Source of the DNA: Debaryomyces hansenii CBS767
Taxonomy: Eukaryota; Ascomycota; Pichiomycetes; Serinales; Debaryomycetaceae
Assembly (NCBI RefSeq): GCF_000006445.2
Contig: NC_006043.2
Location: 558,001-622,000, forward strand
Length of the DNA: 64,000 nt
Reading direction: 5' to 3'
Part shown: positions 47,659-57,748 of the stretch, piece by piece
How the letters are laid out: the number at the start of each line of letters is the position of its first letter
Numbering within the stretch: the first letter of the stretch is position 1
Made by a program: the position numbers and the translations under genes
The notes under the pieces: model-generated
The model's database searches: none
What the model saw: only the letters and a program-made list of their open reading frames with translations
Told to the model about the DNA's origin: nothing

Positions 47659-47906
47659 TTCCATTACTTCTTTCTATCTCTGTTACGAGTCCCTCGTCTA
47701 TAGATTGCTTTAATTAATAATATTTTGCTACTTTTACTCAATTGACTACACCTGGCCATTTATGTCCTGGGCATTTACCGGCACTAGCCCATATGGCCCA
47801 CTGCCAACCGAGTCCTATTCTCGCTCGTTCTCGTTCCCTATGTCCTCGTTTAACTTCGTTTGTGATCGCCTTTGTGGACAAATGTCGTACCGCCTATATG
47901 TCGTCG

Positions 47907-47913
47907 TGACTCA
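47907..47913. promoter_or_regulatory. Gcn4-type TGACTCA upstream of MET6
   Basis: Perfect Gcn4 core 246 bases before the ATG. Amino-acid starvation control is inferred. Confidence 0.5.
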
Positions 47914-47982
47914 CCCGGTACCCTTGTCTTTCACATGGTAATCGTCCGTGGTAGGTGTAAACGTTGATAAAACAATGTGATA

Positions 47983-47990
47983 TCACGTGA
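47983..47990. promoter_or_regulatory. Cbf1 site TCACGTGA upstream of MET6
   Basis: Perfect palindromic Cbf1-Met4 site 169 bases before the ATG, as in sulfur-regulated genes of other yeasts. Confidence 0.65.
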
Positions 47991-48158
47991 ACTGGGCCAA
48001 TTTTTGAAAAATTTAATTTTTCAACAACGGACACCTGTAAGTAGTCATATATAAAGGGACATAATTCCGCTTTACACAGCAACTATTAAATGATTTTTTA
48101 TTAATTATATATTGTTAGGTTTATTTTAAAACAAAACATAATTATAACATAGTTAACA

Positions 48159-50462
48159 ATGGTTCAATCATCTATTTTAGGGTTCCCACGTATCGGTGGA
48201 CAAAGAGAATTGAAGAAGGTCACCGAATCTTACTGGCAAGGTAAGGTTGGTGTCAACGATTTATTATCCAAGGGTAAGGAATTGAGAAGCCACAACTGGA
48301 AGTTGCAAAAGGAAGCCGGTGTTGATGTTATTCCATCCAACGATTTCTCTTACTACGATCAAGTTTTGGATTTATCTTTGTTATTCAATGTTATCCCAGA
48401 CAGATACACCAAGTTCGAATTGGCCCCAATTGACGTTTTATTCGCCATGGGTAGAGGTTTACAAAGAAAGGCTACCGACTCAACCCCAGCTGTTGATGTT
48501 ACTGCTTTGGAAATGGTCAAATGGTTCGATTCTAACTACCATTATGTCAGACCAACCTTCTCGCACTCCACCGAATTCAAGTTAAACACTGAAGCCGGTT
48601 TAAAGCCAGTTGACGAATACTTGGAAGCTAAGGCTTTAGGTATTGAAACCAGACCAGTCATTGTTGGTCCAATCTCTTACCTTTACTTAGGTAAGGCTGA
48701 CAAGGACTCTTTAGACTTGGACCCAATTTCTTTATTGGACAAGATCTTACCAGTTTACAAGCAATTGTTAGCTAAGTTGAAGGAAGCTGGTGCTAAGGAA
48801 GTTCAAATTGATGAACCAATCTTAGTCTTAGACTTACCAAAGGAAATCCAAGCTAAGTACGCTGATGCTTACAAGGCTTTAGCCGGTTCTGATGTTCCAG
48901 AAATCGTCTTAGCTACTTACTTCGGTGATGTCAGACCAAACTTGTCTGCTATCAAGGGCTTACCAGTCTCTGGTTTCCACTTTGATTTCGCCAGAGTTCC
49001 AGAACAACTTGACGAAGTTGTTGCCGCTTTAGGTGACAAGCAAACCTTATCCGTTGGTATTGTTGACGGTAGAAACATCTGGAAGACCGATTACTCCAAG
49101 GCTTCCGCTTTCGTTGCTAAGGCTATCGAAAAGGTTGGTAAGGACAGAGTCGTTGTCTCCACTTCTTCTTCATTATTACACACTCCAGTCGACTTACAAA
49201 ACGAAAAGAAGTTAGATGCCACCATCAAGGACTGGTTCTCTTTCGCCACCCAAAAGTTAGACGAAGTTGTTGTTCTTGCTAAGAACGCTTCCGGTGAAGA
49301 TGTTTCCAAGGAATTAGCTGCTAACGCTCAATCTATCAAGTCCAGACAAGAATCTTCTATCACTACCAATCCAAAGGTTCAAGAAAGATTAGCTACTGTT
49401 AACGAATCTTTATCTACCAGAAAGGTTCCATTCGCTGAAAGATTACCATCTCAACAAACCAAGTACAACTTGCCATTGTTCCCAACCACCACCATTGGTT
49501 CTTTCCCTCAAACCAAGGACATCAGAATCAACAGAAACAAGTACACCAAGGGTGAATTAACCGCTGAACAATACGAAGAATTCATCAACAAGGAAATTGA
49601 AACTGTTGTCAGATTCCAAGAAGAAATCGGTTTAGATGTCTTAGTCCACGGTGAACCAGAAAGAAACGATATGGTTCAATACTTCGGTGAACAATTAGAA
49701 GGTTACGCTTTCACCACTAACGGTTGGGTTCAATCTTACGGTTCCAGATACGTCAGACCACCTATTGTTGTTGGTGATGTTTCCAGACCAAAGGCCATGA
49801 CTGTCAAGGAATCAGTTTACGCTCAATCTATCACCGATAAGCCAATGAAGGGTATGTTAACTGGTCCAGTTACCTGTCTCAGATGGTCTTTCCCAAGAGA
49901 TGACGTTTCTCAAAAGGTTCAAGCCTTACAATTAGGTTTAGCTTTAAGAGATGAAGTCCAAGACTTAGAAAAGGCCGGTATCACCGTCATTCAAGTCGAT
50001 GAACCAGCTATCAGAGAAGGTTTACCATTGAGATCTGGTAAGGAAAGATCCGACTACTTAAACTGGGCTGCTCAATCTTTCAGAGTTGCTACTTCTGGTG
50101 TCGAAAACGATACTCAAATCCACTCTCACTTCTGTTACTCTGACTTAGATCCAAACCACATCAAGGCTTTAGATGCTGATGTTGTTTCTATTGAGTTCTC
50201 CAAGAAGGATGATGCTAACTATATCCAAGAATTCTCTAACTATCCAAACCACATTGGTTTAGGTTTATTCGATATCCACTCTCCAAGAATTCCATCCAAG
50301 GAAGAATTCATCTCAAGAATCGAAGAAATCTTGAAGGTTTACCCAGCCAACAAGTTCTGGGTCAACCCAGATTGTGGTTTAAAGACCAGAGGTTGGGAAG
50401 AAACTAAGGCTTCATTAACCAATATGGTTGATGCTGCTAAGCACTTCCGTGGTAAATATTAG
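48159..50462 (+). CDS. MET6: Cobalamin-independent methionine synthase
   Basis: Transfers a methyl group from 5-methyltetrahydrofolate polyglutamate to homocysteine. 767 residues, full length. Two TIM barrels: the N-terminal barrel opens SSILGFPRIGGQRELKK, and the catalytic C-terminal barrel (from about 430) opens with TTTIGSFPQTKDIR. Zinc ligands are visible in HSHFCYSD (His and Cys) and in NPDCGLKTRGW (Cys), with EPA and IDEP motifs for homocysteine. Codon use is strongly biased to GGT, GCT, TTA/TTG and AAG and contains no CTG, as for an abundant protein. Upstream Cbf1 and Gcn4 sites fit sulfur and amino-acid control. It consumes the product of STR3. Confidence 0.97.
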   Translation: MVQSSILGFPRIGGQRELKKVTESYWQGKVGVNDLLSKGKELRSHNWKLQKEAGVDVIPSNDFSYYDQVLDLSLLFNVIPDRYTKFELAPIDVLFAMGRGLQRKATDSTPAVDVTALEMVKWFDSNYHYVRPTFSHSTEFKLNTEAGLKPVDEYLEAKALGIETRPVIVGPISYLYLGKADKDSLDLDPISLLDKILPVYKQLLAKLKEAGAKEVQIDEPILVLDLPKEIQAKYADAYKALAGSDVPEIVLATYFGDVRPNLSAIKGLPVSGFHFDFARVPEQLDEVVAALGDKQTLSVGIVDGRNIWKTDYSKASAFVAKAIEKVGKDRVVVSTSSSLLHTPVDLQNEKKLDATIKDWFSFATQKLDEVVVLAKNASGEDVSKELAANAQSIKSRQESSITTNPKVQERLATVNESLSTRKVPFAERLPSQQTKYNLPLFPTTTIGSFPQTKDIRINRNKYTKGELTAEQYEEFINKEIETVVRFQEEIGLDVLVHGEPERNDMVQYFGEQLEGYAFTTNGWVQSYGSRYVRPPIVVGDVSRPKAMTVKESVYAQSITDKPMKGMLTGPVTCLRWSFPRDDVSQKVQALQLGLALRDEVQDLEKAGITVIQVDEPAIREGLPLRSGKERSDYLNWAAQSFRVATSGVENDTQIHSHFCYSDLDPNHIKALDADVVSIEFSKKDDANYIQEFSNYPNHIGLGLFDIHSPRIPSKEEFISRIEEILKVYPANKFWVNPDCGLKTRGWEETKASLTNMVDAAKHFRGKY

Positions 50463-50942
50463 ATATTCTAATATCTTAATGAAACCCCAATTATGGATGG
50501 TTTTGCATTATTCAATTCTTCATTGTTGATGCTGTATCCTATGATTACATTTATTCAACATTAATGTAATTAATTATCATTAATATTATGATCATGTTGT
50601 TATTATCGTTTGTTCTGTGATGATTATGATTTTTATTATTACTTGTTTATATTTTTTGTTACTTATCTTTTTTTATCTTGTTACTTTTTTTGCTTTAATT
50701 GGATATAACAGCCATTGCTTGTTATATCATGGGGTTTAAAATTTGGGATTTCAACATCGGTTTATATATACGTATAAAATTATATTTTAATTTTACTATA
50801 CAAAACGAGTACTGTAGTGAATTTTTCATAAGCGTGAGATTTTGATATCAAGATGCGGACATAATTAGAAGTTCAAAATTGCCATCAGAACACATACGAT
50901 ATTAATTACACTTTATTTTAAGAGATTTTTATTATAAATACT
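50463..50942. other. MET6 3' flank and SHP1 promoter
   Basis: 480 bases, with long T-rich tracts at about 50620-50700 typical of a yeast 3' end or leader. No coding frame, tRNA or repeat of note. Confidence 0.55.
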
Positions 50943-52111
50943 ATGTCAAATCAAGAGCAAGACCAACTAATCGACCAATTTGTTACAGTGACCAATTCAT
51001 CGAAGAGTTTGGCCGAGCAATACCTCGCAAGAAATGAAAATGATTTGATTAATGCAATTGAAGATTACTATGCCACATCATCAAATACAGAGAATTCGGG
51101 AATCGATAACACGAAACCAAAGCAGCCGAAAGCGTATGTGTAAACATTTATTATTACCTACGGAGTAGGGCAAGTTACTAACTATTTTGTAGATCAGGAG
51201 GGGTCAGAACATTTAGAGATTTGAATAACAACGAGGACGACGATGAAGAGGATAAGACAGATACCAATTTCTTTACAGGAGGAGAGAAATCAGCGTTGCA
51301 AGTGGAAGATCCAAATAAAAGGGGTGATAAAAAGAAAGAGAAATCGATAATTGATCAGATTTTTCAAAGAGCAAAGGAACAAATGGACCAACCTGACGAA
51401 CGTCCTTCTTCAAATCAAGACCAACCAGAGGAGGTTCGTAAGTTCACCGGAACAGGCTTCAAATTGGGTGGAGAGAATGAGCCATCCGAACAAGTTGCGG
51501 ATATGAATAGTCGTTTACCTAAAAAACCTAGCAAGGTCACCAGGGAGATTACATTCTGGAAGCAGGGATTCACAGTTGGCGAAGGAGCCTTACATAGATA
51601 TGATGACCCAAACAATGCCAGTGTTTTGCAGGAATTGAATGCTGGGAGGGTCCCAATGTCGTTGTTGGATGTGGAGTTCGGCCAAGACGTTGACGTAAGT
51701 GTATTCAAGAAAACAGATGAAGATTGGGTTCCACCCAAGAGAAAAGTAGGAGGATTCTCTGGCCAAGGTCAAAGATTAGGGTCGCCTGTACCAGGAGAAT
51801 CGTGTGGTGCGTCTCCAGCTCCAGAAGCTCAACCAGAGCCTACAAAGGAAACAAAACCAGAGGATAAGGGTGAAGGTGACTCTTTAGTCCAAATTAGATT
51901 TGCAAATGGTAAGAAAACTTCACACAAGTTCAACTCGACCGATTCTATTACGAAAGTCTACGATTTTGTGAGAACTCACCCTTTCACAGAATCTGATAAA
52001 TCCTTCATTTTGACTCATGCTTTTCCAGTCAAACCTATAGAAGAATCCAATGATTTAACCGTTGGAGATGCTAAATTAAAGAATGCAGTGATCGTCCAAA
52101 GATGGATATGA
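50943..52111 (+). CDS. SHP1: Cdc48 cofactor Shp1 (p47), UBX domain, two exons
   Basis: Adaptor that brings substrates and protein phosphatase 1 regulation to Cdc48/p97. Joins 50943-51133 and 51193-52111 (369 residues). Exon 1 encodes a UBA domain (about 5-45); splicing completes the Ala codon and runs into SGGVRTFRDLNNN, the family's SEP-proximal block, which either exon alone would lack. The SEP domain spans about 150-230 (REITFWKQGFTVGEGALHRY, VPMSLLDVEFGQDV) and the UBX domain the last 80 residues, ending VIVQRW. Shorter than the Saccharomyces protein (423) through reduced linkers. Confidence 0.94.
51134..51192 (+). other. Spliceosomal intron of SHP1 (59 nt)
   Basis: 5' site GTATGT, branch TACTAAC at 51176-51182, 3' site TAG ending 51192. 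The phase-2 splice restores the conserved SGGVRTF segment. Confidence 0.94.
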
Positions 52112-52404
52112 TTGCGATATTAGATAATTGTTGATGTACTTGATTGTATAGTCTATAATATCAATATGATTTTTATTTATATATATATCCTTCTATCTAA
52201 CCGACTTAGACTGTATGAGCGCATTCCTGAAAAAAAAATTATTGCCATAATAAATCTTTTTAAAAGAATATATCGTTATAAACCATTGCAAAAAAGGTAT
52301 AGTTTTCTTCCATACCAACAAGCAGGGAGGTAAATATTTCCGAATTAATTCTTCAGTATTAGCCGTATTCTATTTAATGAATATATGTGTGCAACATAAA
52401 TCTT

Positions 52405-55400
52405 ATGATGATCAAAATCATACGACCCAATGTAAAGATAAGGGTATTGAACTTACTGAGTTATATTCGAATATCATTACAGATTCAAAAAAGATGCATA
52501 AACACTACCATACCCTGTACATATAGAAGCAAATTAGGGATTCCAAATATATTTGGTGCAAATGAAAGCATTGTTCAACTAAATAACGACTCAGCTAATG
52601 GAACTAATGAGTTTAATGATTATTCTAGCATTGACGATCTTCAAATAAGTTTGAAAAATTTTATGACAAGCAAGCCTGCATTTATAAACGCCTACAATGA
52701 CTACAGAAAGAAGGATTTGTCTGTGACAAGAAAGTTTGGCGAGCTTGATGAATTTATTTCAGGTATTCCTAAACCAAATTATCGAGCGATAGTTAGTACG
52801 AATGAGAATATGCCTCCCAATACAGGAAGTTTTATAGAGATTATTGATCCAAGTACCTCATGTGTTACTTTTGGTGTGGTACTTGAAGGATCGCAAACAA
52901 AATTCAACGAAAACTATAATAAGTTGTTGGTTTTGACAGTGGACAATAAGATCGAAAAGATATATCCACAAGATGTCAGTTTTCATCTTTCCCAAGTGCT
53001 TGATCCACATTGGATTAAAACATTACGAGTCATTGAAAATAGACACGATTCTACATTTGGCAACCGTTTGGTACTAGCGGATATTTTGAAACTATTTCTC
53101 GATAAAAGTCTTAATCGTTTACAACGTTTACAAGATCCCAATAATAATCAGTTTTCAATTGTATTTTCACAATACGCTACACCATTTCAAATGAAGAGCA
53201 TTTCATTACCTGATATTTATGAGTCATTTAAATTACTGGATCCCGTTTTGTCAGACATCAATAGTTCCTATTATAACCAATCTGCATTCTTATTGAGTTG
53301 CCATTTAGGGATGATTAATTCTCCAGAAATGTGGCTAGTATCTTCGTGTTACGGAACCAACAAGCTAACTAATCTCGTAAAAGAAGGCTGTTCGAATGAG
53401 ATAACTTCAGGCTCTCGTTATTTTGTGAATTCCATCACAAATATGGAATCGCTTTCAAAACTTTTTGACGATTTTGAAAATCCAATATATTTGGCTAAGT
53501 ATAATACATTTTTGACGACGCTTTTTGGAGAACAGACTTCACAGAACCCTAAGTCATTTGATGATTTGAATGTTTATTTTAATATCTGGGAGGGCAAATA
53601 CTTCTTAAATATTATTACCGTCATGAAGTTTTTTATAATCTATCCACATTCATTAATAAGAGATAGAATAGAGAAATTGACAATATTAGGGGGTCAAAGC
53701 ATGGACCCCTGTACGACTTATAAGTTCCTTGAAGATTTAAAGATCTATAATAATAGGCGCCATCAGATGACAGATATATACCTTTCGGCGAATATAATGG
53801 GTAAGTCACTATTATCACAGCTATCCATATCGTCGATCAATGATCTACGCCCAACTTCAACCCAAGCGGAACTGGATAACTTCATGAACGAGAAAATAAC
53901 CGACAAATTTCCACATTTAAGAAAATCCAAAGTTTATTACCAAGATCATATTGTTTACGGTTTGCCCTTCGGCAAATCTATTGATTCGAAACAGAAACTG
54001 TCATTGCTAGCCGTGTCACTAGAGAAAATAAACTCTAGAAAGTACTTGATAAATATTCATATACCTGACATGATTACAAAACTTTCGCCTAGCAGTAACT
54101 TATTTGATGAAATAGCATCTTCTAGTTTAAATATGAAGAGTTTAACCAAATTGATTAATGATTCGAATATAAATATTTTTGATTCAGACTTGATCGATAA
54201 GTTAAGTTTCCCAGATCATAATTTACGGGAGACTTCTGATTGGTTTTCAGTAGGCGATGTTTCGCAGAGAAGCAATAAGTATGATTCTGGCAACAAATCA
54301 AATAACAATGTAACATGTATGACTGTTTCATTCGTGTACAATAAGTATGAGTCGAATCCATTTCTGGATTTAGAAGAAAAGATTTCTTTCTCTTTTGATT
54401 CATTAAATTCAGTACTGATAAAAAATATTGATTGGAACACCCTTGAAAAATGCTTAAATGGTGTCACAGAAGTTTCCCCATTTACATTGTTCAAAGAAAG
54501 AGCGAGCCGTTCCAAAGATAAAAATAATGCTGAATTAGATGATGATGACATTCATAATATGAATTTTATCTTCAACGTAATGAAGAGTCATATCAAGATA
54601 AGAAATCTTGACGGAGCTTCAAATGTTGATCCATCTATTGCATTCCAGAATAACGATTCAAGCAATCTTTTGAAAGAATTGAGTATAGTGAACAAATATG
54701 AGGACCAAGAAAAGGTGCTTACTACAATTGAATCTAAAACCCTTGAAAATCAACTAGAATTGTCGAAATCAAAGTTTTTCATCAATGAACTCGATAAATT
54801 TGTTGGAAAATTAACCTCAAGATATTGCTTGATGCATGATATTCCTATTTTGACCCATCACCAAGATATTCTTGAGTCATTAAATAATGAGCTGAATCCA
54901 GAATTGATTATGAAACGGGAAACCAGAGATTTGAATGATGAAGCGTATATTTCTCATAATAACTTATTTTTGCCCAATTATCATGCGAACTCATACTTTC
55001 AAACGTTGATAGCGAGAGATTCGTCTGGGTATGTATCGATGAGTGCATATTTGATCGGTTTGAATTATTTAACCAAGCCTAACATAGAAGTATTCGCAGA
55101 TGAAAATTTATCCTTCGTACCATTAGGAATAAATGATGGGTATGTTAGGATGTTTGGGGTTTTTACTGATTACGAAGTGTTGTTAAACCAATTCCAAATC
55201 TTGTCTCATATTCAAAAATTTTCCCAGGGGAACAATCCAGCCTTTTTTAAGGACAACGAACATTCTGCCATTATCAGACAGTTCAGTTATTTGAAACGAT
55301 ACGGCTATAAACTAAATGGGCCATTATCACACGACGCATTAAACCATCAATTGCATAAAATATTAAACTCCTACAAATTGTGTGATCATTTAGGAACAGT

Positions 55401-55701
55401 GCATAAACATTTCTGGACCTTAAAATTGCTAGAGCAGAGGTTACTCCAAGAGACGTCCTTAGACTCAGGTACAACTGGTGTTACTTATGATTGTATAATT
55501 ACTCGTGCCGGCTATGAAATACCCCTGATATCCAAAAAGATCGCCAGAGGTTATTGTTCCCAATTGAATATCGAAATTGACATAATGATTCCTCTTGATA
55601 GGGAAGTAACTATAGGAAACCAAATTATCTGTGACAAGGTAATGTTCTTAGATCCTATTGGAGGACACTGTGTTCTAAGAGAATCACAGTTACTCCATTA
55701 G
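52405..55701 (+). CDS. Mitochondrial RNase II/RNB-fold protein (Dss1-like), catalytic residues apparently lost
   Basis: 1098 residues from the ATG at 52405. The first 35 are basic, hydrophobic and acid-free (MMIKIIRPNVKIRVLNLL), a strong mitochondrial presequence. Over about 510-960 it follows the RNB order: VYGLPFGKSIDSKQKLSLLAV then YLINIHIPD aligns with motif I and the VxIAD strand; NELDKFVGKLTSRYC with the conserved helix before the arginine motif; GYVRMFGVFTDYEVLLNQ with YxxxTSPIRRYxD. But the Asp cluster of motif I and the paired Arg of the last motif are absent. The C-terminal beta-rich 100 residues resemble an S1-type end. Dss1 is the mitochondrial degradosome nuclease; this is either a degenerate orthologue or a non-catalytic paralogue. 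Confidence 0.6.
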   Translation: MMIKIIRPNVKIRVLNLLSYIRISLQIQKRCINTTIPCTYRSKLGIPNIFGANESIVQLNNDSANGTNEFNDYSSIDDLQISLKNFMTSKPAFINAYNDYRKKDLSVTRKFGELDEFISGIPKPNYRAIVSTNENMPPNTGSFIEIIDPSTSCVTFGVVLEGSQTKFNENYNKLLVLTVDNKIEKIYPQDVSFHLSQVLDPHWIKTLRVIENRHDSTFGNRLVLADILKLFLDKSLNRLQRLQDPNNNQFSIVFSQYATPFQMKSISLPDIYESFKLLDPVLSDINSSYYNQSAFLLSCHLGMINSPEMWLVSSCYGTNKLTNLVKEGCSNEITSGSRYFVNSITNMESLSKLFDDFENPIYLAKYNTFLTTLFGEQTSQNPKSFDDLNVYFNIWEGKYFLNIITVMKFFIIYPHSLIRDRIEKLTILGGQSMDPCTTYKFLEDLKIYNNRRHQMTDIYLSANIMGKSLLSQLSISSINDLRPTSTQAELDNFMNEKITDKFPHLRKSKVYYQDHIVYGLPFGKSIDSKQKLSLLAVSLEKINSRKYLINIHIPDMITKLSPSSNLFDEIASSSLNMKSLTKLINDSNINIFDSDLIDKLSFPDHNLRETSDWFSVGDVSQRSNKYDSGNKSNNNVTCMTVSFVYNKYESNPFLDLEEKISFSFDSLNSVLIKNIDWNTLEKCLNGVTEVSPFTLFKERASRSKDKNNAELDDDDIHNMNFIFNVMKSHIKIRNLDGASNVDPSIAFQNNDSSNLLKELSIVNKYEDQEKVLTTIESKTLENQLELSKSKFFINELDKFVGKLTSRYCLMHDIPILTHHQDILESLNNELNPELIMKRETRDLNDEAYISHNNLFLPNYHANSYFQTLIARDSSGYVSMSAYLIGLNYLTKPNIEVFADENLSFVPLGINDGYVRMFGVFTDYEVLLNQFQILSHIQKFSQGNNPAFFKDNEHSAIIRQFSYLKRYGYKLNGPLSHDALNHQLHKILNSYKLCDHLGTVHKHFWTLKLLEQRLLQETSLDSGTTGVTYDCIITRAGYEIPLISKKIARGYCSQLNIEIDIMIPLDREVTIGNQIICDKVMFLDPIGGHCVLRESQLLH

Positions 55702-55799
55702 CTGTATATACCTGTAAATATATCTTATAGACATCAACAGACCATTAATCTAGTACTATATATCTACCTGCATATAATATTTGAATTTTTTTTTCATCT

Positions 55800-55806
55800 T
55801 GACTCA
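55800..55806. promoter_or_regulatory. Gcn4-type TGACTCA upstream of TRP2
   Basis: Perfect Gcn4 core 68 bases before the first-exon ATG, in line with general amino-acid control of tryptophan genes. Confidence 0.55.
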
Positions 55807-55873
55807 TGAATACTTATTCTATTTAATGCAACTATATTAGAGCTAAACTGGAAGCAATTAAGAAGGTTACGAT

Positions 55874-57492
55874 ATGTTTGTAAGTACTGAATTAGTAATT
55901 TGATCCTTATCAAAAATATTGAATCCTTGAAAAAAATATACTAACCTAAATAGTCTAAAATTCAACCATCGCTTGAAGCATTGACTTCAATTGTTCAATC
56001 ACATCAAGATGATGAAAATAAGCCTAATTTGTATCCAATTTACAAATATGTTACAGCAGATGATTTGACTGTTCATAAAGCATATTTGAAATTAGCAAAA
56101 TTGAACGACCCAAAGAGATCACCATCATTTTTATTTGAGTCGGCAGTTAACGGTGATACCGTTGATAGATACTCGTTTATTGGTCTCAATCCAAGGAAAG
56201 TGATAAGAACTGGTGAAGACGAAAGATTATTCCCTAAAGAGCATTGTAATGTTGATCCAATTACCATATTAGAAAAGGAACTTGCAAAGTATAATCAAAT
56301 TCAATTACCGGGATTGCCAAAATTTAGTGGTGGTGCAGTTGGTTACATTTCATATGATTGTATTAAATACTTCGAACCTAAGACTCGTAAGCCCTTAGAA
56401 GATGTATTACAGTTACCAGAAGCTGTGTTAATGTTATGTGATTTAATTGTTGCATTCGACCGTGTTTATGATAGATTTCAGATCATCAATAATGTGGCGG
56501 TTACTGATTCAAATGATTTACAAGCAAGCTTCAATAAAGCTGCCGAAGCGATTGATAATGTGGAAAAGATTTTAAGATCCGAATCTACACCAGAAGAAAT
56601 AAACCCAAAACAACCTCCAATCAAGGCTAATCAAACGTTCACATCAAACATAGGTCAAGAAGGTTACGAGGGCCATGTTTCGACCTTGAAGAAGCACATC
56701 TTAAAAGGTGACATCATCCAGGCGGTTCCATCTCAAAGGGTTGCTAGACCTACGTCATTACATCCATTCAACATATATCGTCATTTAAGAACTGTGAACC
56801 CATCACCATATTTGTTCTACATAGATCTTATTGATTTTGAGATTATCGGTGCATCCCCAGAGCTTCTTGTGAAAGCGGATGAAAAGGGTAAGGTTGTGAC
56901 TCATCCAATTGCCGGAACTGTGAAGAGAGGTAAAACTAACGAAGAAGATGAAGCAAATGCCGAAATTTTAAGATCGAGTTTGAAGGACAGGGCGGAACAC
57001 ATCATGTTGGTGGATTTGGCCCGTAACGACATAAATAGAATCTGTACGCCGGAAAGCAACAAAGTAGACCGTCTCTTGACAATTGAAAGATTCTCTCACG
57101 TTATGCATTTGGTATCTGAAGTGAGCGGTACCTTGAGATCGGATAAAACGAGGTTTGATGCCTTCAGATCTATTTTCCCTGCTGGAACAGTAAGTGGTGC
57201 ACCAAAGGTTAAAGCCATGGAGTTAATTGGTACACTCGAGAAAGAGAAGAGAGGTGTTTATGCGGGTGCTGTTGGTCACTGGGGTTATGATGGTAAGACC
57301 ATGGACACTTGTATCGCCTTGAGAACCATGGTTTACAAGAATGGCATTGCATATTTGCAAGCTGGTGGGGGAATTGTTTTCGACAGTGATGAATATGATG
57401 AATACGTGGAAACTATGAATAAGATGAAGGCCAACAATCAGACCATTATTGATGCCGAAAAGGTTTGGATTGAAAAAGTTGGACAAGAATAG
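55874..57492 (+). CDS. TRP2: Anthranilate synthase component I, two exons
   Basis: First enzyme of tryptophan synthesis, turning chorismate and ammonia (from the Trp3 glutaminase) into anthranilate. The main frame has no ATG: upstream of 55981 it runs to a TAG at 55951-55953 that is a 3' splice site. A six-base first exon ATGTTT (55874-55879) followed by GTAAGT joins to TCTAAAATTCAACC, giving MFSKIQPSLEAL, like the Saccharomyces start (514 residues). The N-terminal domain has the Trp-feedback region LFESAVNGD; the catalytic domain has PSPYLFYI, IGASPELLV, HPIAGTVKRG, DLARNDINRI and FPAGTVSGAPK. Adjacent Gcn4 site. Confidence 0.95.
55880..55953 (+). other. Spliceosomal intron of TRP2 (74 nt)
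   Basis: 5' site GTAAGT, branch TACTAAC at 55939-55945, 3' site TAG ending 55953. It separates a two-codon first exon from the rest and supplies the missing ATG. Confidence 0.88.
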
Positions 57493-57748
57493 GTATATAA
57501 CTAATTAATGTTTTTAGAAAAGTAAATACTAATTGACAAACCGTACATACATACATATGATATTATATACATATATATCGTCCAAATAATGGTAACTGTG
57601 GTGTAAATCAGTCGAGCTTGGTTGTTCATATATTCCTCACATGATTTTATTTACCTCGATTCAGTTGAACGTCGAGAAACGATGATCATCACCAAGAAAT
57701 TCGAACTAACGAAATAACGAGATTATTATATAAATAGACAGATTAGAT

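Larger units (their letters stand above)
47659..48158. other. MET6 promoter region
   Basis: 500 bases between GSF2 and MET6, with a Gcn4-type TGACTCA at 47907-47913 and TCACGTGA at 47983-47990; then an AT-rich leader. No gene seen. Confidence 0.65.
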
